This document shows, one piece after another, positions 34,701 to 48,057 of a DNA stretch of 64,000 nucleotides. The position numbers and the translations under genes were made by a program. The notes beneath the pieces are model-generated. The model was not told the DNA's origin. It was given only the letters and a program-made list of their open reading frames with translations, and did no database searches. Position 1 is the stretch's first letter. Each line of letters opens with the position of its first letter. This stretch comes from Ectocarpus siliculosus. Taxonomy: Eukaryota > Sar > Phaeophyceae > Ectocarpales > Ectocarpaceae. The DNA lies in assembly GCA_000310025.1 (NCBI GenBank), contig FN648659.1, positions 11,244 to 75,243 on the forward strand. The letters run 5' to 3'.

Positions 34701-37700
34701 TATTTGTACTCATGGAGGCACGGCGGGGGTGGTGTGTGCTAGTGCTGGTGCCGGGAGTGCGGGACATGTCGATCCAGGACCAGGTAGGTGGCGCTCGATC
34801 GGCTAACTGTATCTCATTGCTTTTGCTTGATCGATCGTCTTAGTCTTAGCATCGTCAGTTGTGGGACCAGTATGCGTACATGGTACATACACGGGCACTC
34901 CCTGCGGTTCCCGTAATTGTGCGGGCCGGGGCACCGGGGTGCGATAGTGTTTGTATCTTGGTCTATTGTCGCACCCCGGTGCCTTTGATTGAGGCGTGCG
35001 AAACCACTGTGCCTGTGCCTGTGCCTGTGCCCTGGCCTGTGCAGTTAAGGTACGCTCTTCGCATGGAAAGGCTGTGAAGAGAAACGCAACAGCAGGCAGG
35101 ACGGGAGGTTAGTTTTGATTACAACTTGTTTTTGTAGGTCTAATGGGCGCTGGCGGGCTTGGTGCGTGCATGTACGTGACGCCTTTCTGAACATCGCGAC
35201 CCAAACATGCACTCGTGTCTGAAGCGATGCCGGAAACCGTGCCTGTCCGCCGCCCTTCCGTTATTTCCGAAATATATCCAACACCAAACCTCCAGATGGC
35301 TTGGAGAGGTCGCCGACGCTCGCGACGGCTGCCGAGGGAACGGGTAAGGATGCACGCTTGCCGTCAGCAAAGCTACCGCCTCCGTCAAGCCTCGTCGCCG
35401 GCAAACCGTCCGGGGACATGGTTGGACACAGCAGTTGCTCCGGCAGCACGGGCACCTCCACCAGCGTCAGCGGCAATGGCAACGGTAACGGTAGCGCCGG
35501 CAGCGGCAGTGCTTGCAATCGAGCGGCCCAAACGACGATACCGTTGCCGCCAGCGAACACAGCAGAGCTGGATTCAGTGCCGTCAGTGTTGGCCGCAGCA
35601 GCAGCCGCAGCAGCGGCAGCGTCGAGACCTACGCCGACGGCAGCGGGTGCTGCCTCCTTTTCGGGTGAAGCTACCCCTCCGACGCTAGCGAATTCCCCAA
35701 GGACGACTCCGATGCCCTCGCCGGCGCCGTCTCCGCGACGCGCGTCAAAGCTGTTATCATCGTCGTCGGTGTTGTCGCCCCAGCTGCAGCAGTCCCAGCT
35801 GCCATCACGCGGGTCATCAACGCCGACGTTTCCGTCACCTTTGGCAGCATCAGCAGCGACAGATCCCGAGGTACACGATAGGCTGCGACTTTCCGAATGC
35901 TCGCCAACCATTGGTCCACCCCCGTACGCCACGTGCCTCGTTGAGGATGGATGGTCGAATCGGACCATGCTTACAAGTATGTTGTTCAAAACTGCTTACG
36001 GTAACTGGGCGTCCCTCGTTTTCGTCCAAGTCTTTGGCGTCGCATCGACTGGACCGCTGTGTCGAGAGAGAAGTGGCACCATGTACAGTAGAACAAATAC
36101 CTTATGGTAGCTTTTAAACATCACCATGTCTTGCCTGCGAGAGCAGGCTTCCATCTAGACCCGCAGGCAGCCTCTTCCGACTTGTCACAATTTATTCTGT
36201 TCTGGTGCCCACGACCCCGCGTGCCGCCTCTCCGCTTAACCGCCCCCGTCGGTTTTCGTTTCTCTTGGGGCCATTTGTCGTTGGTTGTTGCACACACCGC
36301 TCAGCTAGACCACCCTGGCCTGCAGAGCAAGCGGTCTGCGGACCTGAAGGCGGCGCTGGCGGCTAACGCGGCCATGATCCGGTCCATGCAGGAGGAGGAG
36401 AGGGCGTTTTCGGTCCAGAGGGACCTCCTCGAGAGGAGGAGGGGGGAGGCGGGGGCGAGGAGGAAAGGGGCGGAGGAACACGTACGTCGATGTTTTGTTG
36501 AAAGTACACACATCATACAATAAACTGAAGACTACCCTTTAGAGACAATACCACAGTCGAAGGGCGTGTGTTGAAGTCTTTACAGAGAATCGAAGGAAAA
36601 ACGACTGGACTGGATGCTGGGCTTGTGTTTTGACTATGTACGCCTATACACTGAAGTTTTGTTATTTTCGTCGACCGCGCTAACCGGCTGACCAAAAAAA
36701 GAAATGACACCAGTCTGTCTCAGTGCGGTTGAAAACCGAAAAAGCTTCTGAAGGCCGTGATCTGGGAACCCGTGTGGTGTGGTTGTGTGTAGTGTCGTGG
36801 GTTATCTGCAGTACCTGTCGTCCTGTCGTTCACTCTCGCTTCGCGATAGATTGATTCTCTTGGGGAAAGGAAGCTGTCTCCACCCTATCGCAAGTACGAT
36901 GGTTTTGTCCGGCATCTGTGTAAGGGAGCCTCGCCCGCTGGCACCACAGCGGATGTCTCAGCACGTTTCCTTCGAACGGCATACGGCCATGAGATACATT
37001 TCCCCCATCCAATGTCCTTGCAAGATTTAACTAACCACGGCCTACAGGTTTCAGTACACGACTGACCGTGGTCTATCTTCCCGACCGAGTTATTTTCGGG
37101 GCAACGTCTACGAGCATATTAACCCTAATGCGTGCGTCGACTTCTGAATGGATACAGTAAAGAGCCGTGCATGCCAGTTCCGCACCAACCACGCCCACTT
37201 GTGCTGCTTGTGCTGCTTGTGCTGCTTGTGGTTCTGACCAACGGTGACATCGATGCCGAACCTCGCTTCTGTTCCCGCAGGCGGCCCTCTTGCGAGCGCA
37301 AGCTGGGGAACTCGCCCGGAAGGATGCTCCGGGCACCCCCCTCATGCCGGTCATGGTAGGAGGAGGAGCCAACACTCCTGCTTCAGCGCGAGGCGATGCC
37401 GGTAGCGGACGGTCCCCGGAGCCGCCGCCGGCCCTCATGCCACCATCTCCGGTCTCTGACAGCAACAACAACGCGTCATCCGTCTTCGACACTCCGACAA
37501 GTGGCGCCGCAGCTGGCGAGGGTGAGAGTGGGGGGCGTCCATCGCCGTTCTTGGCCTTGTCGCCCTCGACGGTTTCGCCTGCTGCGTCGCCTGCTCCGGC
37601 AGCGATGGCCGTAACTGACGGGAGCAGTGCCCCGGCCACTCCGACACGCAGGGGAAGTAGGACCATGCCGCCGGTTCCCGCATTCGCGGAGTCCCCGAAG

Positions 37701-37893
37701 GAGGAGCCGCAGCGGGGACATGCTGCTGCTGCCGCTACTGCCGCTGCTGTTACGGCTGTTACTGCTGTTCAGGCGGAAGCGGCCGATGACGGTGGTTCCG
37801 CCTCGGTTATGGAGGACGAGGAAGAGGAGGAGGAACAAGGGGGGGCAAGCGAAGGAGAACGTGGGCATCCCCATCGCCAACAAGCCCGGCGGC

Positions 37894-37945
<52 letters not shown>

Positions 37946-40900
37946 CTTTTTCTCTCCCGACAGAGGCGCGGAAGGCTCTTCCAGAAGCCCGTTCAGGAGC
38001 AACAGCGCCCCGCGCCGCCAGCTCGAGCTCCGGCTGCAGTCCCCGCTGCGTACCGGCGTACGGTCCGGCGGCGGTGGCGGCGGTGGCGGCGGTGGCGATG
38101 TCGGCTTGGGAGGGGACGACCGTGACACCAGCGGTGTCTGCCGCAGACCTCAATCGAACCCCAGTCTCTCCGCCGCCACCAGCGAGCAGCAGCATCACCA
38201 TCACCACCGACAAGACCACCATCACCATCACCATCACCATCAGCGACACGCGGAGCCCGAGGATACCAACGCTGAGATGGTGGAAGTGGGCGGGGATGGC
38301 GGTGGCGGCGGCGGGGTGCCGGGGTTCCCGGACGCTGGTGGAGGTATTCCAGTGGAAGGCCGAGAGCATGGATCAGGCAGCGACGCTAGCACGAGCACGG
38401 CGGAGGTGCTGGAGGCACAGGTGGGTGAAGAGGAATCGCTTAGCGTGGTGCTTTGCGCCATGAGGCTAATTTTAGGGCACACCGGAGACGGGCCGGGGTA
38501 TCCACCGAGAGGGTAAAGAGTGGGGTGCAGTTTTTTTTGTGGCGACATTTTTGTTTCGGAGGATGGACGCGGTTTTGATGGGTACAGCAGTATCGAGGCA
38601 AGGGAACAACTCCGAACAACCCTTTTGAACTGGTTTCCGGCAGTGAATGGCCAAGGCACGGGCGTGAGCAGCTTTGACACCTGTGGGATACGCTCGGCCA
38701 ACGCGAGCCGACCCTAACCCACATCGCTGGGGGTGAAATGCCGTGCGTGTCACGATGCTACTAATTTTCGAGTTGGTGTGAACGATCGCATGTACAGCAT
38801 AGCACATAGCATCGCACATAGCATTGGTGTCTTCTCTTGCGAACAGCATTGCCGCAGTCCGGAGAACGCGCGTGTTTTGCCTCCCTTGCCCCCCCCCCTC
38901 CGGTCTCCATTTTCTGTATTGCCCACCCTTCCAAACGTTGTGTGCTGTTTTTTTTTTTCTTCCTGCTGTTGCTCCTCTGTGATTGGTTGTTTTTTTATAC
39001 AGTCTCGTCGTGTCCAGGAGCTAGAGGCAGAGCTAAGGGCCACTCGGAGGGACAACCGTTACAGGTGGGTATGGGTATGGTGAACCCGGGGACACGAGGC
39101 AACTCGTCCCCGGGGAGCGGTCACGCCTACATGTCGCCAAACCGACGCAGAGGCTCTTGTCTTGGTTGAAATGAGTAGAGGAGGGAGACAATGCTGTTGG
39201 ACGCGCTCGGGAGGTTCAGCGAATCCAAGTTTGTGCAAGAGTCCAAATCTTTGTCTTTGTTTTACACCTAATTCTTTTGACACCAAACATTGGATTAGTA
39301 AACGAAGATTGAAATTTGGAATTTTCCATTGACTTGGGTTCCCTGTACAATGCACCGACCATGCGTGTCCAGCAGCATGACCTCTTGCCGCTTCCAGTCG
39401 CAACAAACAAGAGGCGCCACGTCGGATTGGCGATACGTACATGCATGTTACTTTCCTAAGTTGGATTCCACACATCTCCCATTGTGTCCAACAGCGTCCC
39501 TCTGCTGTTGCAATCTGTTGCAATATGTAGCTGGGATTTTCTCCTGGAAGACAACCGCACAAGGCAATATACAGCTACGTTCCGGCGATGCTCGACACCC
39601 TGTAACATTCGACGTATACCATTGGTCCATTGGTACGTGAAAAGGCCGGTGAATATACTATTTTAGCAGAGGACCGGACGGGGAGGGCCACGAGGGCAAT
39701 CGCCTATGAAAGCCTTACAAGCACCAGACACGCTCTCGTTCTCAAAAGTCACGGACTTATCAGATCGGCGACAACGTCACAACTGCTCACCCCAAGCTTC
39801 GTTTCTTGCTTCCTTCCTTCCCGCGGTGTCCGACACAACGCTGCCACGGTGTATCAATACGAATACTGCACTACGAATACTGCACTACCCGTGCGAAGGG
39901 ACGGTCGTAGCCAGAGGAGCCGGACCAACGCCAACAAGCGACAGAGAGCAGGGACGACGTCGCTCTCCTCGCAGCGCCTGCAGCACTCGGATGCTGCTAC
40001 CGACGGCGCCCGTGGCATCCACCATGGACACATGGAAGGGGGAAGCCAGGTCCGAACAAACCGCGAAAGCAAGGAATCCGTCTTGGTGACCCTGATCCTA
40101 AGTCTGCAATGTTACTGCTGCGGGGGCGTGGTATGGTATGATGGTCTCAACAACAGCAGCAGTGGCCCTTGTTGCTGTTGTGCTGTTGGTGGTCGAGCCT
40201 GCTCTCCGGGGTTGGCACGACGACCCCCTTTGGCGTACTCGTCGCTCTTTCATTACCTCGAGGCTCGCTAGTATATCGTTTCTCATTGTTTAGCCGTCGC
40301 CCCAGGACACGACGATGAACGATTGTCGCTGGCCGTATCATAACTTGCGCGGGAGCAACATGATGTCACAATCGACACGTTCCATGGTGGTCTTATTTTT
40401 TCGTTCCTGACCCTAGCATAACTGGGCGTCTGCTTCCCCGCTTGCCGTCGTCCTCGTCCCTTTGCGGTTACCGTTACCGTTACCGTTACCGTTACCCTTC
40501 CGTCAGTGCTTCTCGCCGAGAGGGACGATAAGGATAACCGACGTGGCGACATCGTCTCCCTCCTCGTCGTCGTCGCTTTCCGACCCCATGAGCCCTGGGC
40601 TGAGGAGCGAGGTTCGGAGGCTCAGAGCGGAGGCTGCCGCTAGGGGAAGAGAACACGCTTCTCTGGCCGCCCAGCACGCTTCCCTCGTGCTTGAGAAGGC
40701 CAGACAGGTGACAGCCGAGGCGTGATTGATGCTTATGTGCAACTGTTGGTATGCATACACTCTTTGGTTCTCGGGGGCGGTCTGGTGCGTTTTTCGACCA
40801 TCGTGTTGTGATTTTTTTATCGTGGACGCTTTTCGTGCTGGTCGAACGGTTAGACTTTTTTGGTGGTCCTTTGGTAGCTATTGTTGGCTACCTTTGCGCC

Positions 40901-43900
40901 CGCTACCTTTGCGCCCGCTACCTTTGCGCCCGCCTCTGTTCTTCAAGTATTTGTATAGCTGTTGTCTACAATCCGCGCAACTTGTTTTGGAGGTTAAGGT
41001 TTTTGTCCGTCCATAGAGAGAAGTGCCTTGCCCACCGGCCGGCGCTAGTGAGAAGAGTCGAAACTTGTATTGAGATCCCGGATTTGCCGCTCACGTTGCG
41101 GTAGTGCAGCGTGACAGTTACGGAAATGTTGAATGAGAGCTTGACTTCTACCATGGTATGGACTGCGAAGCTTTACCGTCGTCTTGTTACATCCATGGGT
41201 GGTTTTTCCTTCCGCGCAAGACCTCAGCACCCCCCCAAGACCATTCGAAAGTAGTGGATCATGAGTCAGACACAAGACCGTCACGTGGGTAGCCCACGAC
41301 AAACTATGGCATTCTATTGTAGCAACTTTTCACAAGCATGCTTCTCCCTTGGTCTGTGTGTACTGTGTGGTCTTGCGACGGAGGCAGGCTGGTGTCCTTC
41401 GAAACCGCGTGGCTAGCGCAGATGGGGAGGTGGAACGGCTGTCGAGAAAGCTTCGAGAGGCACAGGAGAAGCTCGAGGTGGGCTATGTGCTGTGCCGCGT
41501 ACTTAGGGCTATGGTTGAGACACCAATTCGGACCACTATACTTACGGCTTGTGGGTCTCGATGGGCGGGTTCTAACTCACGGCACGTTGATTATACAAGG
41601 GTACACGTCGTTTGAGGTTTTTTGCCGGCGTGCACAGCTATCGTGTTCTCCTTTAGAGTAGTCCATCAATCAGGGTGCGATTGATCCATCGACTCCGACC
41701 GGTCGCATCGTATCGCTTTAGTCGGCGAGTTTTTTTGTTTGCCTTTGGTGGGCGAACAAACATAATGTACCATGTTTCGGTTCGTTTTTTTGGTACAATG
41801 CATGCTTCGCTCCCATCGCCTTTCTCTTTGCATGCAAACATGCTGCCGACAGCTGCTATATGTCGTTGTGTGTCACTAAATGTCGTAGAGACCAAGCCAA
41901 TACGAAGATTGACATGTCATGCTGTCAGCATGGCTCTCCACTTTTGCTGCAACGTATCCGATGTGCTGCTGGTGGGGTACTGGCGTGGTGTTGCCTCCAT
42001 GCTATCTTGACACAATTTTGCTCGCGTGTGCTGCCTGGGGTTTGGCGATGTCTGTGTATTTTGGCTAATCGGGGTGCTGCTACGTCGTGTCGTATGGGCT
42101 ACCGAAGGCTCAAGCAAGGGAGGCTGAGGCTTTGCGGCGCCAGGCGGAAGGGCAGCAGGGTCTCCTACACAGTCGATCTCATGTGAGCATGGGCGGAGAA
42201 CACTACAGTAGAAGTCTAGAGTTTCGTTTGCGTCCTTTGGTGTACTGAGAAGATGGCGAGTCTTGTATTGTGTTCAAGAGACGTGACGTTTGACAAACAT
42301 GCTCGTAGATTATGACTCTGCGTCTAGATTTACATGCTGCTACTGTTGCTACTGCTGCTAGCCCCGCACTGCTGCTCTTGCTACTCCTTTCTGCTGCTCC
42401 TTGCCGGTGCTGGCGAGCCAGCGGCAAAGGTGTACTACAATCCGACCCTGGGGCTACTGTAACATATTCTGTTATGGTTGAACGCTGCGATTTGCGGCTG
42501 CGTTGGTACACCTCGATGCTGCTGCAGTAGTATGTGGCACTGCAGTCTTTGCAGGAAGGCCAGGTTTCACGAGACCAGCGTATCATACATTCATACATTG
42601 TGCCTCCCCGTAGGCTTCTTGGATATGATGCAATCATTTTCTTTGACTTGCATCGTTCCACAGTGCACTTCTCAGGATTCCTGCGTGAAGTGGGCTATTT
42701 TTTTCATTTTTTTCCCACCGCCGACGGATGGAAGGGCAGATATCATAGTTGCTCCAGAAAGGCGTTGCTGGAGCTTGTTATTCCTGCTCTCGTCCCTAAG
42801 CCGCGACCCTTGTTCCCCGGTGTCGCCGCAGGTGCTCGAGCAAGCCTTGGGCCGTCTCGAGAACATCGGCGTCGCTCTCGCCGAGGAGCGCAGCCTTAAC
42901 TCAGCCAGATCTCGCGACAATGGCCAAGGCAACGGTGACGATGTGGCCACTGCCGCCGGCGGAGCAAATAGCGCCCCGGTCGATGCTGCCGTCAGCAGCA
43001 ACAGCAGCAACACCGGTGGTAGTGGCAACGGTGGCGGTGCGGAGCATGAGGGCATGGCGTCCTCCGTCGAGCAGGAGGACGAAGCGCCGAGTATGTCGGT
43101 AGACGAACATGATGCCAACGACAGCGGCAACGCCAACGGTGGCGACGACAGCGGTGGGAACGACAACTCCAACAGCAACGACGGCATCGTCGGCAGCGGT
43201 AGCGATGCCGCCGTTCTCGAAGGCGGCGGCGGCGATGCCCCAAATGCCGTCGGCGGGGGGAGCGATGCCGATGGTCCGGCTAACGCTAACGGCGACCGAG
43301 AGGAGGAAGGTTGCGAGGAAGACGGAGGGGCAGGGAGCGTGCCGATGCGGGACGTTGGGGTGGAAGAAAACGAGGCGGCAGCGGGTGCTGCTGCGGGTGC
43401 CCCTGCTGCGTCGGCAATGGCGGCGGGGGCGGGTGAACGGCCGGAGGACCGGCCGCAAGGTGGTCTTGAGATGGCCAGGATTTTCAGGTGAGGAGAGGGG
43501 TTGTCGACGGTGCCACGGAGAATGTTTGGCCTATGGATCGATTGCTGCTGCAGGGTAAGCATGAAGTAGCACCTGGAGGTTGTCAGGGTTGCTGCCGCAC
43601 GCCTCCATTGTCTAGACATCCCCTGTGGTATCGTGTATGCACGGAAGCGGCTGCAGTTTGGGAGAGAGTTTTCAAGCAAGCTCAATGTATGTACTAAATA
43701 GAAGAAGAGAGTAGACATGGTTTGGCCCGAGCATGATAGATTACATACAACAGTGGTACAGCTTTGGGGAAGAACCACGATTTAAGAAGGGGCTTCTTTC
43801 GGTATGTCCGAACCCTCTATTCAACTGTGGGTAGCCGCTACTTGAATTGGATATCGGATGCTCATAATCCCCGCGATGGTTGATTCTCCCCGACCAATTG

Positions 43901-46900
43901 CGAGTCAATCTACCCCCAGAAAACAACCCGCCGAACCAATTCTTCCTGCTTGAAACCGCCGCCTGTTGTTTCCTTTGGCAGCCACCAGCAGATCGACGCC
44001 GCGTGTGCTGGGTTCCCAGACAGCGCCATCGTGGGCAGGGGGGGCTTCGGGCCTGTCTTTCGGGGCCGTTTCATGGGGGAGGATGTAGCCGTCAAGAGGC
44101 TAGACGGCTATGGTCTGCAGGGCCTCCCGAATTTCCTCAAGGAGGTTCAGGTACGTACTGCTGTCTATTTAGGACGGAAAACTCTTTGGGTGGCGGCCTG
44201 CCTTGAGGTGGTCGATTCATGCTCATCTAAGGGCGAAAACAACAGGTTTTTTATTGTTGTTTCGTCGTGGAACGGGCTCCTGCCATGCAGGGGTCCACCG
44301 TAAGACCTGAATAAGTGGCTCCGCCTCACAGCGATATTGTGTCCTACCGCACAAACCTTTAGTCTGCGTTTGCTGGAAGTTGGGCGCGCACCGTTTATCT
44401 TGGCCAGTCTTCCGACTGCTGTATGTACGTGGGGCAGTTGGTCGCGACTATGATACCTCTCGCCACAACCGTCGTGGCTCGCTAAGGGCACCGTATGACA
44501 CGGTACGTCGCAAAAGCTGAAGCAAGTTGTGCCCATTGCGTGTTCAAGGTCTGTCCTACACCTGACCGGGTGCATATGCCAAGTCTCTACACTTGTCGTC
44601 CAGACAACGGATACCGCTTACTGCCTCCAGTGGGGCAATTGTCCGCTGTCGTGTAGTGGTTGTCTACCTGACTGCTGTCTTTGTATCGCGTCCCCTCTCG
44701 TTGTGTTATATATTGTATCGTAACAGGTGTTGACCACCTGCCGGCACGAGCACCTGGTACCCCTGCTCGGCATCTGCGTGGACCCCACCCCGATGCTGGT
44801 CTATCCGTTCGTCGGACAAAGCCTCGAGTGGCACCTCAGGGAGCCACAAAGACGGGCTGCCATCGGGTGGCGCACGCGCTTGTCCGTGGCGCTGTCCATC
44901 AGCAAAGGGCTCCAGGTGAGGCGACATGGTTTGTATTCCGCAGGCCTTCGTGTGGAACCGTGAGGAATACGACTCGAGGAGGTTTTCGCAGTGCGGGTTT
45001 TGTAGTGCTAGCCTGAGCTTAGCTGGCTCTTCTCTGTCATGGAGTCGCGTAGAGATCTGAGCCGACTTATCTGTTCTTGGGTCACGCAGAGAGGTGAGGC
45101 ACTGACACGGCTGCTATACACATGTAGCTGTAGAGGACTTGGCGAGGCACTCCGAACTCGCGACGACTTGCTCCGGGTATCCTGTTGATGAGATGATATT
45201 TTCTACAGTTAAGTACCACAGCTCCTTGAGAGAGCGATGTACGGCTACTCTTCGACTGCCGCCTTTTTTGCGTCCGGCCCACTTTCCGAAGCTCTCTGAG
45301 AAGCGTTCTCTGGAGGGACGGTAGTGCGTGGTGGTTTCCTCGTGATGATTCACTCGCTTTGTATGCACGATCCTGGTACAGCGGAGGGCCGTCATCAAGT
45401 GACGTAGTAACCATTTCCCGAACGCCTTGCCGTTTGCCCCCTGCTGCAGTACCTTCACCAACCGCAGGCGGGAGCGTGGGGCAAGCCTGTCATCGTCCAC
45501 CGCGACGTCAAGACCGAGAACATCCTCATGGATTCTAACCTGCGGGCAAGGCTTTCGGACGTGGGCATCGCCAGACAACTCGACGGAGCGGGCTCTGAGG
45601 CTAGCACCCGGCTCATTGGCACCTGGGGGTGAGTCAGAAAACCGAACCATCGTAGGTGTCGCTTTAGTGGAGTGAGTGAAAATGGGGCTCCAGAAATTAG
45701 TGATTTTGCACGATGTTGTACCAAACCGGAAAATGGCCGGGGTCTCGAAAATGATTGTCGTATTAGCGCTCGCTCCTTGACATGAGATCATTGTGTCGAT
45801 CTGCCTAGTCAATACCCTTCGCTTGCACATATCCGGAGCACAAAATGATTAGCAAATCAGCTCCCGGCCGTGTAACGTGTTGCTATTATCCGCGCCCTGA
45901 CCCTTAACCCCAGACTTGCTCGCCTTTCGTCCGCTGACGGCATGTTTCGCGGGATGCATCCAACACCAACAACCCTGACACGGTTAGATACATCGACCCC
46001 GAGTACCAGGAGACGGGCGTTCTCACTCCTGCGTCGGACGTGTACAGCCTCGGTGTCGTATTCCTCGAGCTGCTCACGGGCCTTCCGGCGCATTCCGCTC
46101 AGCTCAGGCCGTCTTGTCTAGTGGACCGGGTGAGCAGGAAGACTACATTGGCTCTGGATGATTTTGTTCAAAATTATGCACGTGTTTCTCCCGCCATGCA
46201 TCTCCCGTTAAGTTATCGCGGTGTTCCCTTTGCCCCCTTTGTTTTCATATGCATACAGCCTTGTGTGCGGGTTGTTGCCGTTGAGTCAAGCATGGTTTTG
46301 CTTCATCTAGTCGGGTGGGGTAGATGGAGGCACTTAGGGTTAGGGTTACTGCATGGCTGACGGTCGCGTGCAATGGGTAAACAGTGCAGCAGTGTACGTA
46401 GTCTTCTATTTCGCCGTGTCGACGCATGGGCAACAGATTCACTGCTGTTTTGATGCAATCAGAATGACGCGGTGGTGTGGCAATGGTCATGATTATGATT
46501 GTGAAGAACCAAACGAGGTCGGTTGCCAAGCAAACCGAGTTTTGTATAGCAGTCAAGGCAACTTCTTTTTGTCTATGACCGGTCCGACGTTTTTTGTTTG
46601 GGGTTCTTTTTGAGGGTGTTGAATTGCTCGACTTTCATCGACACGCTGCCGGTGTGACTCTGGGTTCGGTTGAAAACCACAAAACAAAACTGTCAGGTGA
46701 ACGGAAAGCAGCTGTCAGACTGCCTGGACTCGGCGTGCTCTTGGCCGGACACCCCCCCCGTGGTGTCCTTCGCGAAGGAGGCTTGGCAGTGCGTAAGCCG
46801 GCAAGGTGATGGTGATGGTGATGGTGATGAAACGGTGCTGCTTGCGTTTATTAACCACACTTTACACAGTCTTTCTGTTCATATGCAACCTCCCACCTTC

Positions 46901-48057
46901 TGGTAGACGTGTTGCGCGGCCGCACGGAAGGCTAGAAGTACCATCAAAGCTCGCCCCGAGCGAGCAATGCCGTATAGCTTGGGGGTATGGAGTGACTCCA
47001 CCCCCCCCCCCCATATTTTAGGGTAATGCTAGATGGCCAATGGCAGACGTGATGTTGATCCGGCAAGCCCGGAAAGGTGAATCCTCTCTGTAGATGATGT
47101 CGTGGCTGGGTGATGTTGATGCTGGCATGGACAGACACGACAGACCCTCGCATCGCAAGCGCTATTGTACAGTACCGGCGAAACTCCTACCAAACAAGGC
47201 CATTGCTGTAGTCGATTTTTTTTTTCCCGGCGTGTCAGGAGTGTATATTAGGGCATTTCGACCGTGGCTAGGGTTTCGTGGATCGGCTGGACCGTGGATG
47301 AGTCGGGTGCTACGTTCGACACCTGACTCTCCAATCACCCTATCGTACCTCCGACTTTACCAAAAACCTTTGTTCGGCAGGGGATGGTCGCCCTCGCCTG
47401 CAGCACCTGATCGAGCGCATGGAACGTCTCGACCTCGGAGATGATGCAGGCGGCGGCGCGGGCACAGCGGCCGCCGCGAACAGTGACAGCAGCGGCGCCG
47501 GGCCCGCCGAAAGCGCACCGAACGCCTCCGTGTTGGCGTCACCCCTACCGCCACCCACCCCTGCATCATCCACGGCCCTCCCTCCGGGGGTGGTGGCGGG
47601 ACCCACTATGCCCGGGTCTTCTATCGCAGCCTCCGCCGCTGCCGTCGCGGCAGCTTCCGCCGCCGCCACGGCAGCCAGGGCAGCTACCGAGGCGGCGGCG
47701 GCGGCAGCGGCAGCGGTTGCGTCGGGAGCTTCGTCACTGATGCCGCCGCAGCCGCAACCGGCGGTGCCGCCGTCGCCGCCGTCTCCCGCGATGGCGGATG
47801 CGGCGGTCGGAGGCGCGGTGGCCGGCGCGACGTCATCGCCGATGGCCGCTCCGTCGCCTAGCCCGGAGGCTGGGCGGGACTGCATGATCTGTGCCTCGGC
47901 ACCGGTGCAGACGCGTTTCTTGCCTTGTCGGCACAGCCTCGCGTGTACCTCGTGCGCGTCGCTGCTTAGGGCACGCGGTGATCGCTGCCCGGTGGACCGA
48001 GCCAGAATCATCGGCTTGGAGACGGGGCAGTTTCAAGTCACGTACACGGGGGACTGA
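31714..48057 (+). CDS. Ankyrin repeat, protein kinase and RING fusion protein
   Basis: Eighteen exons chain in phase: 31714-31947, 32816-32934, 33442-33516, 34347-34783, 35296-35870, 36326-36481, 37281-38420, 39003-39064, 40521-40707 (start uncertain), 41388-41477, 42108-42182, 42832-43487, 43982-44150, 44727-44915, 45450-45628, 45988-46129, 46697-46805, 47381-48057. The product is about 1,756 residues. Residues 40-155 are ankyrin repeats (GSTPLHFACNNGHFDCAEALL, then TTPLIIAAFGAHASCVRLLL, then DADPNVRD). Low-complexity and coiled-coil segments follow, including Q16 and His runs. Residues 1269-1550 are a kinase: GRGGFGPV loop, DVAVKRL lysine, HRDVKTEN, DVG in place of DFG, YIDPEY and RPRL. Key catalytic residues are kept and the style is RLK/Pelle. 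Residues about 1699-1737 are RING-like. The likely role is phospho-signalling coupled to ubiquitination, which is inference. Confidence 0.88.
34930..34983. repeat. 15 bp perfect inverted repeat in an intron
   Basis: GGCACCGGGGTGCGA (34930-34944) and its exact complement (34969-34983) are separated by 24 bases and flanked inside by TAG/CTA. It lies in intron 4 of the ankyrin-kinase-RING gene and would form a stable RNA hairpin. Confidence 0.65.
37896..37943 (+). repeat. (CAG)16 polyglutamine tract
   Basis: Sixteen uninterrupted CAG codons in exon 7 encode Q16, preceded by RRR and followed by YFFSP. Pure codon repetition suggests a length-variable microsatellite. Confidence 0.95.
46334..46347 (+). 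repeat. TTAGGG-like tract in a kinase-gene intron
   Basis: TTAGGGTTAGGGTT sits in the intron between exons 45988-46129 and 46697-46805. Confidence 0.5.
47881..47997 (+). other. RING-type finger of the fusion protein, Asp at ligand 8
   Basis: The spacing is C-x2-C-x11-C-x-H-x3-C-x2-C-x10-C-x2-D. Seven Cys/His ligands of a C3HC4 RING are in place. The eighth is Asp within CPVD where Cys is usual. Some functional RINGs use Asp to bind zinc, so activity as an E3 ligase is possible. Confidence 0.8.

Noticed and set aside
37476-38369. Long minus-strand frame opposite the low-complexity exon
   Set aside because: It is an antisense shadow of CAG, GGC and CAC repeats, which stay open in several frames.
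42672-43778. Minus-strand frame of 368 codons
   Set aside because: It is antisense to the plus-strand exon 42832-43487, which has consistent phases with its neighbours.
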